Below are positions 54,172 to 63,254 of a DNA stretch of 64,000 nucleotides, in pieces. Under the pieces are notes generated by a model. It did no database searches. It was not told the DNA's origin and saw only the letters and a program-made list of their open reading frames with translations. The stretch covers positions 1,506,168 to 1,570,167 of the forward strand of contig NZ_JAJQXW010000001.1 in the NCBI RefSeq assembly GCF_021246445.1, written 5' to 3'. A program made the position numbers and the translations under genes. Each line of letters begins with the position of its first letter. The stretch's first letter is position 1. The DNA is from Rhabdothermincola salaria. GTDB taxonomy: Bacteria; Actinomycetota; Acidimicrobiia; Acidimicrobiales; Acidimicrobilacustridaceae.

Positions 54172-55284
54172 ATGACCGTGCTGACCTTCGTCGTGCTGGC
54201 CCTGGGCGTGGTCTGCCTGGTGGCCGGGGCCGAAGGTCTGGTCAAGGGCGCGGCGTCCATCGCCAGCCGCTTCGGCATCGCCCCGGTGATCATCGGTCTC
54301 ACGATCGTGGCCTTCGGGACCAGCGCCCCGGAGCTGGCCGTGAGCGTCGGCGCCGCCGCCGGCGGCAAGGGCGACGTGGCCCTGGGCAACGTCCTCGGGT
54401 CCAACATCTCCAACATCTTGTTGATCCTGGGTGCCGCCGCCGCCATCGGAGGACTGGTGGTGTCCCAGCGCATCATCCGCCTCGACGTGCCGATCCTCAT
54501 CGGTGTCTCGACCCTCGTGCTGCTGCTCTCGCTCGACAACCGCATCGGTCGCATCGAGGGGCTGATCCTGGTGGCGGGGGTCATCGCCTACACGTTCTGG
54601 TTGATCCGAGGGGCCCGCAAGAGCGACGAACCCGACGTCGACGCCGAGTACGACGAGTCGCTGGAAGCGCTCGAGGGGGCCATCATCGAGCGTCCGCTCT
54701 ACGTCCAGGTCCTCCTCGTGCTGGCGGGCCTGGTCCTGCTGGTCGCCGGTTCGCAGCTGCTCGTGGGGGCGGCCACCGACATCGCCGAGGCGGTCGGCCT
54801 GAGCGACCTGGTGATCGGTCTCACGGTGGTGGCCATCGGCACCTCGCTCCCCGAGCTGGCCACCTCGGTGCTGGCCGCCATGCGGGGCGAGCGCGACATC
54901 GCCGTCGGCAACGTCGTCGGCTCCAACCTGTTCAACCTGTTGCTCGTGCTGGGGACGACGGCGATCGTGTCGAGCGACGGCATCGCCGTGAGCGACGCCG
55001 CCCTGCGCCTCGACTTCCCGGTGATGCTGGCGGCCACGTTCGTGCTGTTGCCCATCTTGTGGACCGGCTTCGCGATCCGCCGCTGGGAGGGCATCGTCCT
55101 CATGGCCTTCTACGTCGCCTACATCACCTACCTGGTGCTCGACTCGAGCGACCACGACGCGGCCGACGTGGTGGGCCCGGCGGTGCTGCTCGTGACCCCG
55201 CTGGTGCTGCTCACCTTCTCGGTGCTGGGCTTCCAGGCGTGGCGACGGCACCGGGCCCGCCTCGCCGACTCACAGGCGGGCTGA
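54172..55284 (+). CDS. calcium/sodium antiporter (CaCA family, YrbG-like)
   Basis: This 370-residue protein has about ten membrane helices in two inverted repeats, each with an alpha motif: GLTIVAFGTSAPELAVSVGA then GNVLGSNISNILLILG (about 40-85), and GLTVVAIGTSLPELATSVLA then GNVVGSNLFNLLLVLG (about 225-265). The acidic GTS(A/L)PEL residues bind cations. An acidic loop (EPDVDAEYDESLEALEG) joins the halves. It exchanges Ca2+ for Na+ or H+ across the membrane. ATG at 54172 follows CACAGT by eight bases. Confidence 0.9.
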   Translation: MTVLTFVVLALGVVCLVAGAEGLVKGAASIASRFGIAPVIIGLTIVAFGTSAPELAVSVGAAAGGKGDVALGNVLGSNISNILLILGAAAAIGGLVVSQRIIRLDVPILIGVSTLVLLLSLDNRIGRIEGLILVAGVIAYTFWLIRGARKSDEPDVDAEYDESLEALEGAIIERPLYVQVLLVLAGLVLLVAGSQLLVGAATDIAEAVGLSDLVIGLTVVAIGTSLPELATSVLAAMRGERDIAVGNVVGSNLFNLLLVLGTTAIVSSDGIAVSDAALRLDFPVMLAATFVLLPILWTGFAIRRWEGIVLMAFYVAYITYLVLDSSDHDAADVVGPAVLLVTPLVLLTFSVLGFQAWRRHRARLADSQAG

Positions 55285-55331
55285 GCCGACCCGGTCCGTC
55301 GGGCCCGGTCGCCCGGGCCCGGAGGCACCGG

Positions 55332-55568
55332 TCACTCGTCGTCGGCGACCTCGCGAGCGTCCTCGACCGTGGCCATGTCGCCGTCGGGGTCGGTGCCCTC
55401 GACGCTCTCGCCGTGCGCCTTCTGCACGGCCACCTTGGCGTCGTCGACATCGACGTCGTCGGCCCGGTCGGCGACCGCTTCGGCCTCGGCGTCACGGTCG
55501 CCGGTGGCGGCGTGGAGCTTCTGGCGCAGCGTGGGCTCGTCGTGCTCGCCGTCGGTGTGGTCGCTCAC
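55332..55568 (-). CDS. small acidic protein of unknown function
   Basis: This 78-residue protein is very rich in Asp, Glu and Ala (DRDAEAEAVADRADDVDVDD), with an internal amphipathic segment (AKVAVQKAHG). The GTG start has GGAG six bases upstream. It may be disordered. No family recognised; coding status rests on the ribosome-binding site and biased composition. Confidence 0.55.
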   Translation of the reverse strand: MSDHTDGEHDEPTLRQKLHAATGDRDAEAEAVADRADDVDVDDAKVAVQKAHGESVEGTDPDGDMATVEDAREVADDE

Positions 55569-55670
55569 GTCGTCTCCTCGGTCTCGGGGTCTTCTCTCGG
55601 CGTCCAGCATGGGCCGACGGGCGGCGATTCGCCACCCGGACGACTTTCAGATCCCTCACAGATCGCCCGC

Positions 55671-55676
55671 TACCCT
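55671..55676 (+). promoter_or_regulatory. -10 hexamer of leaderless lipoprotein transcript
   Basis: TACCCT stands seven bases before the ATG at 55684. Confidence 0.55.
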
Positions 55677-55683
55677 TCCGCCC

Positions 55684-56739
55684 ATGCTGAGCACCATCAT
55701 CTCCACCCCCCGAACGCGACGCACGCGTGGCGCCCTCTTCGCCTCGGCGACCGTGACCACCGCGCTGCTGCTGGCGGCCTGTGGCGGCGGTGACGACGAC
55801 GCCGAGGTCGTCGAGTCGTCCAGCACCACCGAGGCCGAAGCCACCACCACCACCGCCTCGGGTTCGATCGACGCCCTCCCCAGCGGCGTGGAGGTCGACA
55901 CCACCGTCTGGTTCGGAGCCTTCGAGATCGGCCTGGCTGATCCTGCCCTCGAAGAAGTCACCCCGGACAACCCCGAGCTCACGATCGATGTGCAGGTCGA
56001 GAACCTGTCCGAGCGGAACCAGACCCTGCGAGCGAACCAGGTCCAGCTCTGGGTGGGCGACGAGCAGACCATCCCGGCCGACTACGACGGTGGAAGCGTG
56101 CCCGGCCTCGGCCGCAGCACCGGGACGCTCTCGTTCGACCTCAGCCGAGTGGAACCCGACATCGATCTGGCCGACGCCGAGATCCGTTTCGGGACCGACG
56201 CCGTGAACCAGGCGATCGTCCCCCTCGATGGCGACGACGTCGTCACCCTCGAGCCGGCCGTGATCGACATGGGCGAGACGGCGGTCGCCGGAGTGTTCAC
56301 CTTCGACGTGGTGGAGGTGACCGTCCAGTACAACGAGGTGACCCGCAATCAGCCGCTGGACGCCGGTGAAGCCCTGCTCGTCTTCGGATACGACGTCACC
56401 CTGGCGGCGCAGGACACCACCACCCAGACCGTCCGCTCCAACCAGTGGCGGCTGACCCTGCCGGACGGGACCGACGTCGGCCAGAGCCTCGACGACGGGC
56501 CCGGCAGCCTCCAGACCGGGACCACCGCGCGGGACAACCTGATCGGCTTCGTCGCCGACGACTTCGGCCCCGGCGACTACGTCCTGACCCTCACCGGTCT
56601 GAACGCCGACCGCGACCCGGTCGAGGCCCAGCTGACCGTCTCCATCAGCGAGGCGGATCTGAGCGACTCGGGCTCCTCGTCGGACGAAGACGACGAAGAC
56701 GACGAGTCCGACGACACGACCACGACGACCGAGAGCTGA
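55684..56739 (+). CDS. secreted lipoprotein of unknown function
   Basis: This 351-residue protein has a signal peptide with lipobox (ALLLAACGGG), a Ser/Thr/Glu spacer, then two beta-rich segments of similar layout. The first is around LTIDVQVENLSERNQTLRAN to LTLEPAVIDMG, the second around VFTFDVVEVTVQYNEVTRN to YVLTLTGLN. They look like Ig-type sandwich domains. An acidic, Thr-rich tail ends it. No named family. It is probably anchored outside the membrane and is convergent with the TetR gene downstream. Confidence 0.7.
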   Translation: MLSTIISTPRTRRTRGALFASATVTTALLLAACGGGDDDAEVVESSSTTEAEATTTTASGSIDALPSGVEVDTTVWFGAFEIGLADPALEEVTPDNPELTIDVQVENLSERNQTLRANQVQLWVGDEQTIPADYDGGSVPGLGRSTGTLSFDLSRVEPDIDLADAEIRFGTDAVNQAIVPLDGDDVVTLEPAVIDMGETAVAGVFTFDVVEVTVQYNEVTRNQPLDAGEALLVFGYDVTLAAQDTTTQTVRSNQWRLTLPDGTDVGQSLDDGPGSLQTGTTARDNLIGFVADDFGPGDYVLTLTGLNADRDPVEAQLTVSISEADLSDSGSSSDEDDEDDESDDTTTTTES

Positions 56740-56776
56740 GCCGGATCTCGGGATCCGGGCCGCGACAGCTCTTGTC

Positions 56777-57460
56777 TCAGCGGCCGGACGCGGTGGCCAC
56801 GATGGTGACGAGGTCGACCATCGTGGCCACCAGCGCGTCGGGATCTCCGGGCTCGATCGGGGCCAGGGCCCGGTAGATGCACAGCGCCGGGACCATCTCG
56901 ACCAGGAGCTCGAGCTGGGGGTGGTCCGCTCCCAGGATCGCCACCAGTTCGGCGCGGACGCGGTCGTGGAGCGGGTCGATGACGCCGACGCGCAGCGACT
57001 CGGCCAGCTCGGCATCGTCGCGGATGGCGGTGAGCAGCCCGGGGAGGAACTCGCCCCTGGTGCCGAGGGTGCCGCCCGCCACCAGGCCGGCGATGTGGGC
57101 CAGCACCTCGAGCGGTTCGCCCTCCCCCGGCCGTTCGAACGTCTGGTTCTTCACCCGGAGGGCGTCGACCAGCAGGGCCTGCTTGGTGGGCCAGCGGCGG
57201 TAGAGGGTGGCCAGGCCCACCCCGGCCCGCGACGCGATGTCCTGGACGCGCAGCTGGTCGTAGCCCACCTCGTCGAACAGGTCCCCGGCGGCCTGCAGGA
57301 TCGCGTCGGTGCGGTCGGCGGCCAGCGGACGGCCGCGTCCGCGCACCATCGGGGTCGGGTCGTCGCCGGTGGCCGCGTCGACGTCGACGCCGGAGAGGTC
57401 GACGCCGGAGAGGTCGATGGGGCCGGAGGCCGGCTCGGCGCTGGTGGTGGAGTCCGCCAC
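56777..57460 (-). CDS. TetR-family regulator divergent from the P450 gene
   Basis: This 227-residue protein has an unusual N-terminal extension of about 40 residues with an exact direct repeat (LSGVDLSGVD). A TetR helix-turn-helix (about 55-100, LRVQDIASRAGVGLATLYRRWPTKQALL) and a helical ligand domain follow. The GTG start is seven bases after TAGAGT. It is divergently arranged with the cytochrome P450 gene across a perfect palindrome, so it most likely represses both. Confidence 0.88.
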   Translation of the reverse strand: MADSTTSAEPASGPIDLSGVDLSGVDVDAATGDDPTPMVRGRGRPLAADRTDAILQAAGDLFDEVGYDQLRVQDIASRAGVGLATLYRRWPTKQALLVDALRVKNQTFERPGEGEPLEVLAHIAGLVAGGTLGTRGEFLPGLLTAIRDDAELAESLRVGVIDPLHDRVRAELVAILGADHPQLELLVEMVPALCIYRALAPIEPGDPDALVATMVDLVTIVATASGR

Positions 57461-57467
57461 GCCGGGT

Positions 57468-57473
57468 ACTCTA
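57468..57473 (-). promoter_or_regulatory. -10 hexamer of leaderless TetR transcript
   Basis: TAGAGT on the minus strand, seven bases from the GTG at 57460, immediately next to the operator. Confidence 0.55.
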
Positions 57474-57484
57474 CGGCACCGAAC

Positions 57485-57514
57485 GATTTACGGAAGGCTT
57501 GACTTCCGTAAATC
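57485..57514. promoter_or_regulatory. TetR operator: 12-bp perfect inverted repeat
   Basis: GATTTACGGAAG (57485-57496) and CTTCCGTAAATC (57503-57514) are exact reverse complements separated by GCTTGA. The repeat overlaps TTGACT (57500-57505), a good -35 for the P450 gene with CAGCAT 17 bases on, and abuts the -10 of the TetR gene. Occupancy would block both promoters. Confidence 0.8.
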
Positions 57515-57584
57515 CACCGGGCAGCATGTGACGCACGACCGCCACGCCGGCATCCGATCTCCAACCGTCCCATCAGGGGGAACC

Positions 57585-58853
57585 ATGCGAACCGTCGTAC
57601 CCGAGGGCATCGACCTGCTCGACCTCGATCGCTTCCGAGACCTCGAGCACCACGAGATGTTCAAGCGCCTCCGCCAGGAGGCACCTGTGGCCTGGCAGGA
57701 GCACAACCTGCCCCGCGCCGCCGGCTTCTGGAACATCGTCTCGCACAAGGACCTCATCACGGTCAACCGCGACACCGGCCTGTACTCCTCGGAGATCGGC
57801 GGCATCTCGATCCTGACCCCGGAGGAGTACGAGACCTCCTCGGGCACCGACCCGCGCGGCCTGATGATGCTCTACATGGACCCGCCCAAGCACACGCGGT
57901 ACCGCCGCCTGGTGAACAAGGGCTTCACCCCCCGCATGGTCGGCCTCATCGAGCAGTACCTCGAGCACCGGGCCGTCCTGATCGTCGACAACATCATCGA
58001 GCGCGGCAGCTGCGACTTCGTCGAGGACCTGGCGTCCGAGCTCCCCCTGCAGGCCATCGCCGAGATCATGGGCGTCCCCCAGGAGGACCGCAAGCTCCTG
58101 TTCGACTGGTCCAACCGCATGATCGGCATCGACGACCCCGAGTACGCGGGTGAGGACGGCGCCGCCGCGTCGGGTGAGCTGTTCATGTACGTCAACGAGC
58201 TCGGCAAGCAGCGCCTCACCGATCCCCGCGACGACATCGTCACCAAGCTGTTGAACGCCGAGCTCGAGGGCGAGAAGCTCTCCGAGCTCGAGTTCGACAT
58301 GTTCATGATGCTGCTCACCGTGGCCGGCAACGAGACCACCCGCAACACCACCTCGTGGGGCATGTGGGCGCTCATGCAGAACCCCGACCAGTACCAGCTG
58401 CTGCGCAACGACATCGACGGCAAGCTCGACAACGCCATCGAAGAGATCCTGCGCTGGGCGACGCCGGTGTACCACTTCCGGCGCACCGCCACGGCCGACA
58501 CCGAGATCGGTGGCCAGCAGATCGCCGAAGGCGACAAGGTCGTGATGTGGCACATCTCGGCCGACCGCGACGAGGCAGTCTTCGACGACCCCTTCACCTT
58601 CGACATCGAGCGGCCCAACGCCCCCGAGCACATCGCCTTCGGCGGCGGCGGGCAGCACTTCTGCCTCGGCGCCAACCTGGCCCGCATGGAGCTCAAGCTC
58701 ATCTTCCGCGAGATCCTCGAGCGCATCCCGGACATGCAGCTCGCCGGCGACGTGCAGATGCTGCGCTCCAACTTCATCGGTGGGGTCAAGCACATGCCGG
58801 TGACCTACAGCACCGGCGCCCGGCGCAACCCGGCGCCGCTCGCCGCCGTCTGA
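57585..58853 (+). CDS. cytochrome P450, CYP125/CYP124-like steroid oxidase
   Basis: This 422-residue soluble P450 has the I-helix oxygen-activation motif LLTVAGNETTRNTT (about 245), ExxR in IEEILRWATPVYHFRRTA, and the heme loop FGGGGQHFCLGANLARMEL with ligand Cys near 360. Landmarks FVEDLASELPLQAIAEIMGV, PQEDRKLLFDWSNRMIGIDD and PEYAGEDGAAASGELF closely follow mycobacterial CYP125, which hydroxylates the C26/27 methyl of cholesterol. AGGGGG precedes the ATG. Given the chs/ltp2 cluster in the same window, oxidation of a sterol side chain is the likely role; CYP124/142-type lipid oxidation is the alternative. Confidence 0.88.
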   Translation: MRTVVPEGIDLLDLDRFRDLEHHEMFKRLRQEAPVAWQEHNLPRAAGFWNIVSHKDLITVNRDTGLYSSEIGGISILTPEEYETSSGTDPRGLMMLYMDPPKHTRYRRLVNKGFTPRMVGLIEQYLEHRAVLIVDNIIERGSCDFVEDLASELPLQAIAEIMGVPQEDRKLLFDWSNRMIGIDDPEYAGEDGAAASGELFMYVNELGKQRLTDPRDDIVTKLLNAELEGEKLSELEFDMFMMLLTVAGNETTRNTTSWGMWALMQNPDQYQLLRNDIDGKLDNAIEEILRWATPVYHFRRTATADTEIGGQQIAEGDKVVMWHISADRDEAVFDDPFTFDIERPNAPEHIAFGGGGQHFCLGANLARMELKLIFREILERIPDMQLAGDVQMLRSNFIGGVKHMPVTYSTGARRNPAPLAAV

Positions 58854-58891
58854 GCCTCGCCGCGACGGCCCACTCTCCTTCTGGGGGAGCC

Positions 58892-58927
58892 CGACGGTGC
58901 CCCGCTCCTCGGAGCGGGGCACCGTCG
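58892..58927. terminator. strong bidirectional terminator hairpin
   Basis: CGACGGTGCCCCGCTC (58892-58907) pairs perfectly with GAGCGGGGCACCGTCG (58912-58927) around CTCG: a 16-bp stem between the convergent P450 and monooxygenase genes. Confidence 0.88.
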
Positions 58928-58964
58928 CGTCCGGATGCGACGCCCGGCTCGTTCGCCGGGTCGT

Positions 58965-60635
58965 TCAGGCGTCGGAGGCGGCCCCGGCCCGTTCGAGGGT
59001 GAACCCCACGTAGCCGTCGCTCGCGACCGCCTCGCACCGCTGGCGGTACCCCGCCACTCCCCCGAGGTAGGGCATGAAGACCCGAGGCTTGCCCGGGACG
59101 TTGGCCCCGAGGTACCAGGAGTTCCCCTCGGGGTAGAGCGTGTAGCCGGCCAGCTCGTTGACGTGCTCGACCCATGCGTCCTCCGCGTCGGGGTCGGCCT
59201 CGATGGTGGCCATGCCCGCCGTCTGCAGATGGGCGATGCAGTCCGAGATCCACTCCACGTGCTGTTCGATGCTGACCATCATGTTGGTGAGCACCGAGGG
59301 CGAACCGGGACCGGTGACCATGAACAGGTTCGGGAACCCGGCCGTGGCCAGACCGAGGTAGGTGCGCGGACCCGACGCCCACTTCTCGCGCAGCGACACG
59401 CCGTCTCGACCTCGGATCTCGGGTGCGAGCAGGGCGCCGGTCATGGCGTCGAAGCCGGTGGCGAAGACCAACACGTCGAGCTCGTGGACCCGGTCGGTGG
59501 TGCGCACCCCCTGGGGCACGATCGCCTCGATGGGGGTCTCGCGTAGGTCGACCAGCTCGACGTTCGGCCGGTTGTAGGTGGCGTAGTAGTCGGTGTCGAG
59601 GCAGAGCCGCTTGGCCCCGATGGGATAGGTGGTGGGCATCAACCGCCGAGCGACCTCGGGGTCCTCGACGATCTCGGCGATGCGCTGGTGGGCGTACTCG
59701 GCCACCACCGCGTTGGCCTCGCGGTCGACCATGACGTCGGAGAAGGCACCGAGGAGCCCGAACAGCTTCCCCGACTCCCACCCGGCGCGGAGGCGCTCGG
59801 CGCGGGTCTCGGGGGCGGCCTCCGCGAGCGACCCGGCGGGCGGTGGCACCACCACCCCGCCGTGGGTCTCGGTGCGCAGCGTCTCGCGGTGGGCTCGGTA
59901 GTTCGCCTTGCGCTCGGCCACGAACTCCGGGTCGAGCGGTGCGTTCTGGGCGGGCACGGCGTAGCTCGGCGTGCGCTGGAAGACGGTGAGGTGCTCGGCC
60001 ACCTCGGCCAGCAACGGGATCGACTGGATGCCCGAGGACCCGGTGCCGATGACCCCGACCCTCTGGCCGCTGACGTCGACCCCCTCGTGGGGCCACCGGC
60101 CGGTGTGGTGGGTCGGGCCGGCGAAGGTCCCGATGCCTTCGATCTCCGGTTCCTTGGCCGCCGACAGGCAGCCCACGGCCATGACGAGGAACCGGGCGCG
60201 GAACCGGTCGTCGGCGTCGGTGCGCACCAGCCACCGACCCTCGAGCTCGTCCCAGGACGCCCCCGTCACGCGGGTCTCGAAGCGGATGTCGCGGCGGAGG
60301 TCGTGGCGGTCGGCCACGTGGCCGGCGTAGGCCAGGATCTCGGGCTGCGTCGCGTAGCGCTCGCTCCAGTCCCACTCCTGTTCGAGGTCGGGATCGAACG
60401 AGTAGCTGTAGTCCATGGACTCGATGTCGCAGCGGGCACCGGGGTAGCGGTTCCACCACCACGTGCCGCCGACGTCGCCGGCCGCCTCGATCACCTGCGC
60501 CGAGAGGCCCAGGCGACGCAGCCGCCACAGCATGTACATCCCGGCGAAGCCGGCCCCCACCACCACCGCGTCCACCTCGGTGACCGGACCGGGCTCGTGG
60601 ACGTCGGGCCGGCTGCCCTCCGCCTCTGCTGCCAT
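58965..60635 (-). CDS. Baeyer-Villiger-type flavin monooxygenase
   Basis: This 556-residue flavoprotein has the FAD site AVVVGAGFAGMYMLWRLR (about 23), WWWNRYPGARCDIESMDYSY, the Baeyer-Villiger fingerprint FAGPTHHTGRWP (about 170), the NADPH site VGVIGTGSSGIQSIPLLAE (about 190) and the C-terminal ATGFDAMTGALL. These enzymes insert oxygen next to a ketone using NADPH and O2. AAAGGGGGA precedes the ATG. Steroid or cyclic ketones are plausible substrates given the neighbourhood, but the sequence does not fix this. Confidence 0.88.
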   Translation of the reverse strand: MAAEAEGSRPDVHEPGPVTEVDAVVVGAGFAGMYMLWRLRRLGLSAQVIEAAGDVGGTWWWNRYPGARCDIESMDYSYSFDPDLEQEWDWSERYATQPEILAYAGHVADRHDLRRDIRFETRVTGASWDELEGRWLVRTDADDRFRARFLVMAVGCLSAAKEPEIEGIGTFAGPTHHTGRWPHEGVDVSGQRVGVIGTGSSGIQSIPLLAEVAEHLTVFQRTPSYAVPAQNAPLDPEFVAERKANYRAHRETLRTETHGGVVVPPPAGSLAEAAPETRAERLRAGWESGKLFGLLGAFSDVMVDREANAVVAEYAHQRIAEIVEDPEVARRLMPTTYPIGAKRLCLDTDYYATYNRPNVELVDLRETPIEAIVPQGVRTTDRVHELDVLVFATGFDAMTGALLAPEIRGRDGVSLREKWASGPRTYLGLATAGFPNLFMVTGPGSPSVLTNMMVSIEQHVEWISDCIAHLQTAGMATIEADPDAEDAWVEHVNELAGYTLYPEGNSWYLGANVPGKPRVFMPYLGGVAGYRQRCEAVASDGYVGFTLERAGAASDA

Positions 60636-60760
60636 GAGCGTCCCCCTTTCGTGCTCCCCCCATCATGTCCCAGGACGGCGGGTGGGGCCCCGACCGCCGA
60701 TGCGGTCGGGCCGACGCGCCACCCCGTCGCCGACCGGTCCGCATCCGGCCAGACTGGGAC

Positions 60761-62539
60761 ATGGCCATCGACACCGGCTTCTTGTTCCCCCACCCCCGTC
60801 ACGTCGAGCTGGGCGCGGCGACGTGCCCGCCGGGCGCGGCGGTGCGCACCGCGCTCGACCCCTCGCTGCCGGCCGAGGGGTACCGCCTCACGGTGGCCGA
60901 CGACGAGATCCGCATCGACCACGCCGACGACGCTGGACGGGCCCACGCCGACGCCACCCTCGGCCAGCTGCGTCGACAGTTCCCGGACCGGCTCCCGACG
61001 GGCACCGTGGAGGACCATCCCGACCTGTCCGTGCGCGGCTACCACCTCGACGTGAGCCGCGACCGCGTCCCCACCCGCGCCACGCTCGCCCGCCTGGTGG
61101 AGGTGATGTCACGGGCGCGGATGAACCACCTGCAGCTCTACGTGGAGCACACGTTCGCCTACGCCGACCACGAAGAGGTGTGGCACGACGCCTCCCCGCT
61201 GACGGCCGACGACCTGCGTTGGCTCGACGCGCGCTGCGCCGAGCGCGGCATCGAGCTGGCCGCCAACCAGAACTGCTTCGGCCACATGGAACGGTGGCTG
61301 GCCCACGACGCGTACCGGTCGCGGGCCGAGCTCCCCGAGGGCCTGGAGCTGACCCCGGGCCTGACCCTGCCACCGTCGACCCTCGCCCCCACCGAGGACA
61401 ACGCCCGCTTCGTGCTCGACCTGGTGGCCGAGCAGCAGGCCGCCCTGTCGGGACGCACGGTGAACATCGGGTGCGACGAGACCTTCGAGCTGGGTCGTGG
61501 GGTGAGCGCCGACGCGGTGCGTGAACGGGGAGCGGCCGACGTGTGGGCCGAGCACGTGGCCCGCGTGGCGAACCCCCTCGCCGACGACGGTCGGCGGGTG
61601 CTGTTCTGGGACGACGTCGTGCGGCGCCGTCCCGAGGCGCTGCACCACCTCCCCGACGAGGCCGTGGCCCTGGTCTGGTGGTACGAGGCGCCCCAGCGGG
61701 ACCTGCCGGTCGCCGCGCTGGCGCCCGAGATCCGCGATCTGATGGCCCGCATCGGCCTCGACCTCGACGAGTGGTCCGGCTACGCCCCGGGGTTCTCGGC
61801 GGTCACCGAACCGCTCGCCGGGACCGGACGACCCTTCTGGGTGTGTCCCGGCACGTCGTCGTGGAACTCCTTCGTGGGCCGCATCGACAACGCCCGGGCC
61901 AACCTCCTCGACGCCGCCCGGGTGGGCGTGGAGCGCGGTGCCGGCGGCTACCTCGTCACCGACTGGGGGGACAACGGCCACCACCAGCCGCCCTCGGTGA
62001 GCTTCCCCGCCATCCTCTACGCCGGGGCGGTGAGCTGGTGCGCAGCCACCAACGCCGACGCCGACGTGACCGCGGTGCTCGACCGCGACGTGTTCGCCGA
62101 CCGCGCCGAGGTGCTCGGCGGCCTCCTCGACGCGATCGGGCGCGTGTGGCACCGCACCGGCGAACAGACCTTCAACGCCAGCCCCCTGGCCGCCGAGGTG
62201 GTCTCGGGGATGTTCCTGCCGGGGGCCGGCGCCGTCCACCCGGCGCGGGCCAACGCGGTGGCCGGGGCGCTCGACGACGCGCTCACCGCTCTCGGTCGCG
62301 CTCGTCCCGCCTGCGCTGATGCCGACGACGTGGTGGTGGAGCTCGACGCTGCCATCCGTCTCGCCCGCCACGGCGCCCGCCGTCTGGCCGCCCGCGGCGG
62401 CGGGGCGGCCGGCGCGGCGGAGCGCCTCCGCCTCGACTTCGACGAGGTGCGCGATGCCCAGGGAGCGGCGTGGGACCGGCGGGCCCGTCCGGGCGGGCGC
62501 GCCGACAGCTTGGCGAAGCTGCGTCCGCCCCCGGACTGA
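60761..62539 (+). CDS. GH20-like beta-N-acetylhexosaminidase family protein
   Basis: This 592-residue protein resembles glycoside hydrolase family 20. It has a small alpha/beta N-domain (about 10-90), then a barrel with VRGYHLDVSRDRVPTRATLA, MNHLQLYVEHTFAYADHEEVW, GIELAANQNCFGHMERWL, the Asp-Glu catalytic pair in TVNIGCDETFELGRG (about 240) and LVTDWGDNGHHQPPSVSFPA. No signal peptide is seen, so it acts inside the cell. The ATG chosen lies five bases after CAGACT; the open frame is longer without support. Substrate is probably an N-acetylhexosamine glycoside. Confidence 0.75.
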   Translation: MAIDTGFLFPHPRHVELGAATCPPGAAVRTALDPSLPAEGYRLTVADDEIRIDHADDAGRAHADATLGQLRRQFPDRLPTGTVEDHPDLSVRGYHLDVSRDRVPTRATLARLVEVMSRARMNHLQLYVEHTFAYADHEEVWHDASPLTADDLRWLDARCAERGIELAANQNCFGHMERWLAHDAYRSRAELPEGLELTPGLTLPPSTLAPTEDNARFVLDLVAEQQAALSGRTVNIGCDETFELGRGVSADAVRERGAADVWAEHVARVANPLADDGRRVLFWDDVVRRRPEALHHLPDEAVALVWWYEAPQRDLPVAALAPEIRDLMARIGLDLDEWSGYAPGFSAVTEPLAGTGRPFWVCPGTSSWNSFVGRIDNARANLLDAARVGVERGAGGYLVTDWGDNGHHQPPSVSFPAILYAGAVSWCAATNADADVTAVLDRDVFADRAEVLGGLLDAIGRVWHRTGEQTFNASPLAAEVVSGMFLPGAGAVHPARANAVAGALDDALTALGRARPACADADDVVVELDAAIRLARHGARRLAARGGGAAGAAERLRLDFDEVRDAQGAAWDRRARPGGRADSLAKLRPPPD

Positions 62540-62547
62540 TCGTTCGG

Positions 62548-63102
62548 CTAGGCGGGGTCGGTGGGGCCCACCACCGGCACGGAGAGGCCGGCGCCGTCCT
62601 CGGTCAGCAGCGTGGCCAGGATCACGATCGGGGCGTCGGTGTCGTTGGCCCCGAAGTGCACCATGTCGCCCACCTCCACCACTGACTCCTCGGCCTCGAT
62701 GGAGGTGGTGGAGGGGCCGGTGACGTCCTCCTCGGTGCCGGTGGCCCGCCGGACGACAGCAGTGCCCGACTCGACCGTGTAGCTGAGAGTGCCCGACTCG
62801 ATGAACGCCATCTGGATGCCGGGGTGCACGTGGGGAGCCAGCTGGGCCCCGGGGGCGATCGTGTAGCGGACGAGCGACAGGGTCATCCCCGGCACACCCG
62901 GCGGGTCGACGTGCTCGGAGAGGATCTCGCGGACCACCGGCTCGTCGGACGAGCCCGGGTCGGTCGGGTCGGTCGAGTCCGCGTCGCTCTCGGTGGTGGA
63001 GGGGGCCGCGGCCGAACGCTCCTCGGCGGTGTCGTCGGCACCGCACGCGGCCAGGACCACGAGGAGCAGGGCGGCGAGCAGGACGGTCAGGCGATGGCGC
63101 AT
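62548..63102 (-). CDS. cupin-domain lipoprotein
   Basis: This 184-residue lipoprotein has a signal with lipobox (LLLVVLAACGAD), a Ser/Thr/Asp spacer and a cupin barrel. The barrel shows TIAPGAQLAPHVHPGIQMAFIE (two His and a following Glu/Gln, metal-site-like) and VEVGDMVHFGANDTDAPIVI. The ATG is six bases after CAGACT. It sits on the outer face of the membrane; ligand or enzymatic role is unknown. Confidence 0.78.
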   Translation of the reverse strand: MRHRLTVLLAALLLVVLAACGADDTAEERSAAAPSTTESDADSTDPTDPGSSDEPVVREILSEHVDPPGVPGMTLSLVRYTIAPGAQLAPHVHPGIQMAFIESGTLSYTVESGTAVVRRATGTEEDVTGPSTTSIEAEESVVEVGDMVHFGANDTDAPIVILATLLTEDGAGLSVPVVGPTDPA

Positions 63103-63203
63103 GGCGGCAGTCTGACGGACCGGGCCGGTCACCGCGTCCACTGCCGCGCCCACGAGCCCAACACCCGAACCAGAGTTCCTGTGACAGCGCTACACGTCGC
63201 CGC

Positions 63204-63209
63204 GTCAGA
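63204..63209 (+). promoter_or_regulatory. approximate -10 region of the deacylase gene
   Basis: A TAGGGT hexamer lies near 63213, about 36 bases before the ATG, which also has GAGGGGG as ribosome-binding site. The position is approximate within ten bases; this gene is leadered, unlike several neighbours. Confidence 0.35.
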
Positions 63210-63254
63210 TGTTCTAGGGTGACAGAGGACACGTCACTCCCGAGGGGGACCCCC

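Noticed and set aside
55319-55610. Longer version of the small acidic protein starting at 55610
   Set aside because: The GTG at 55568 has GGAG upstream; the extra N-terminus is basic and unlike the rest.
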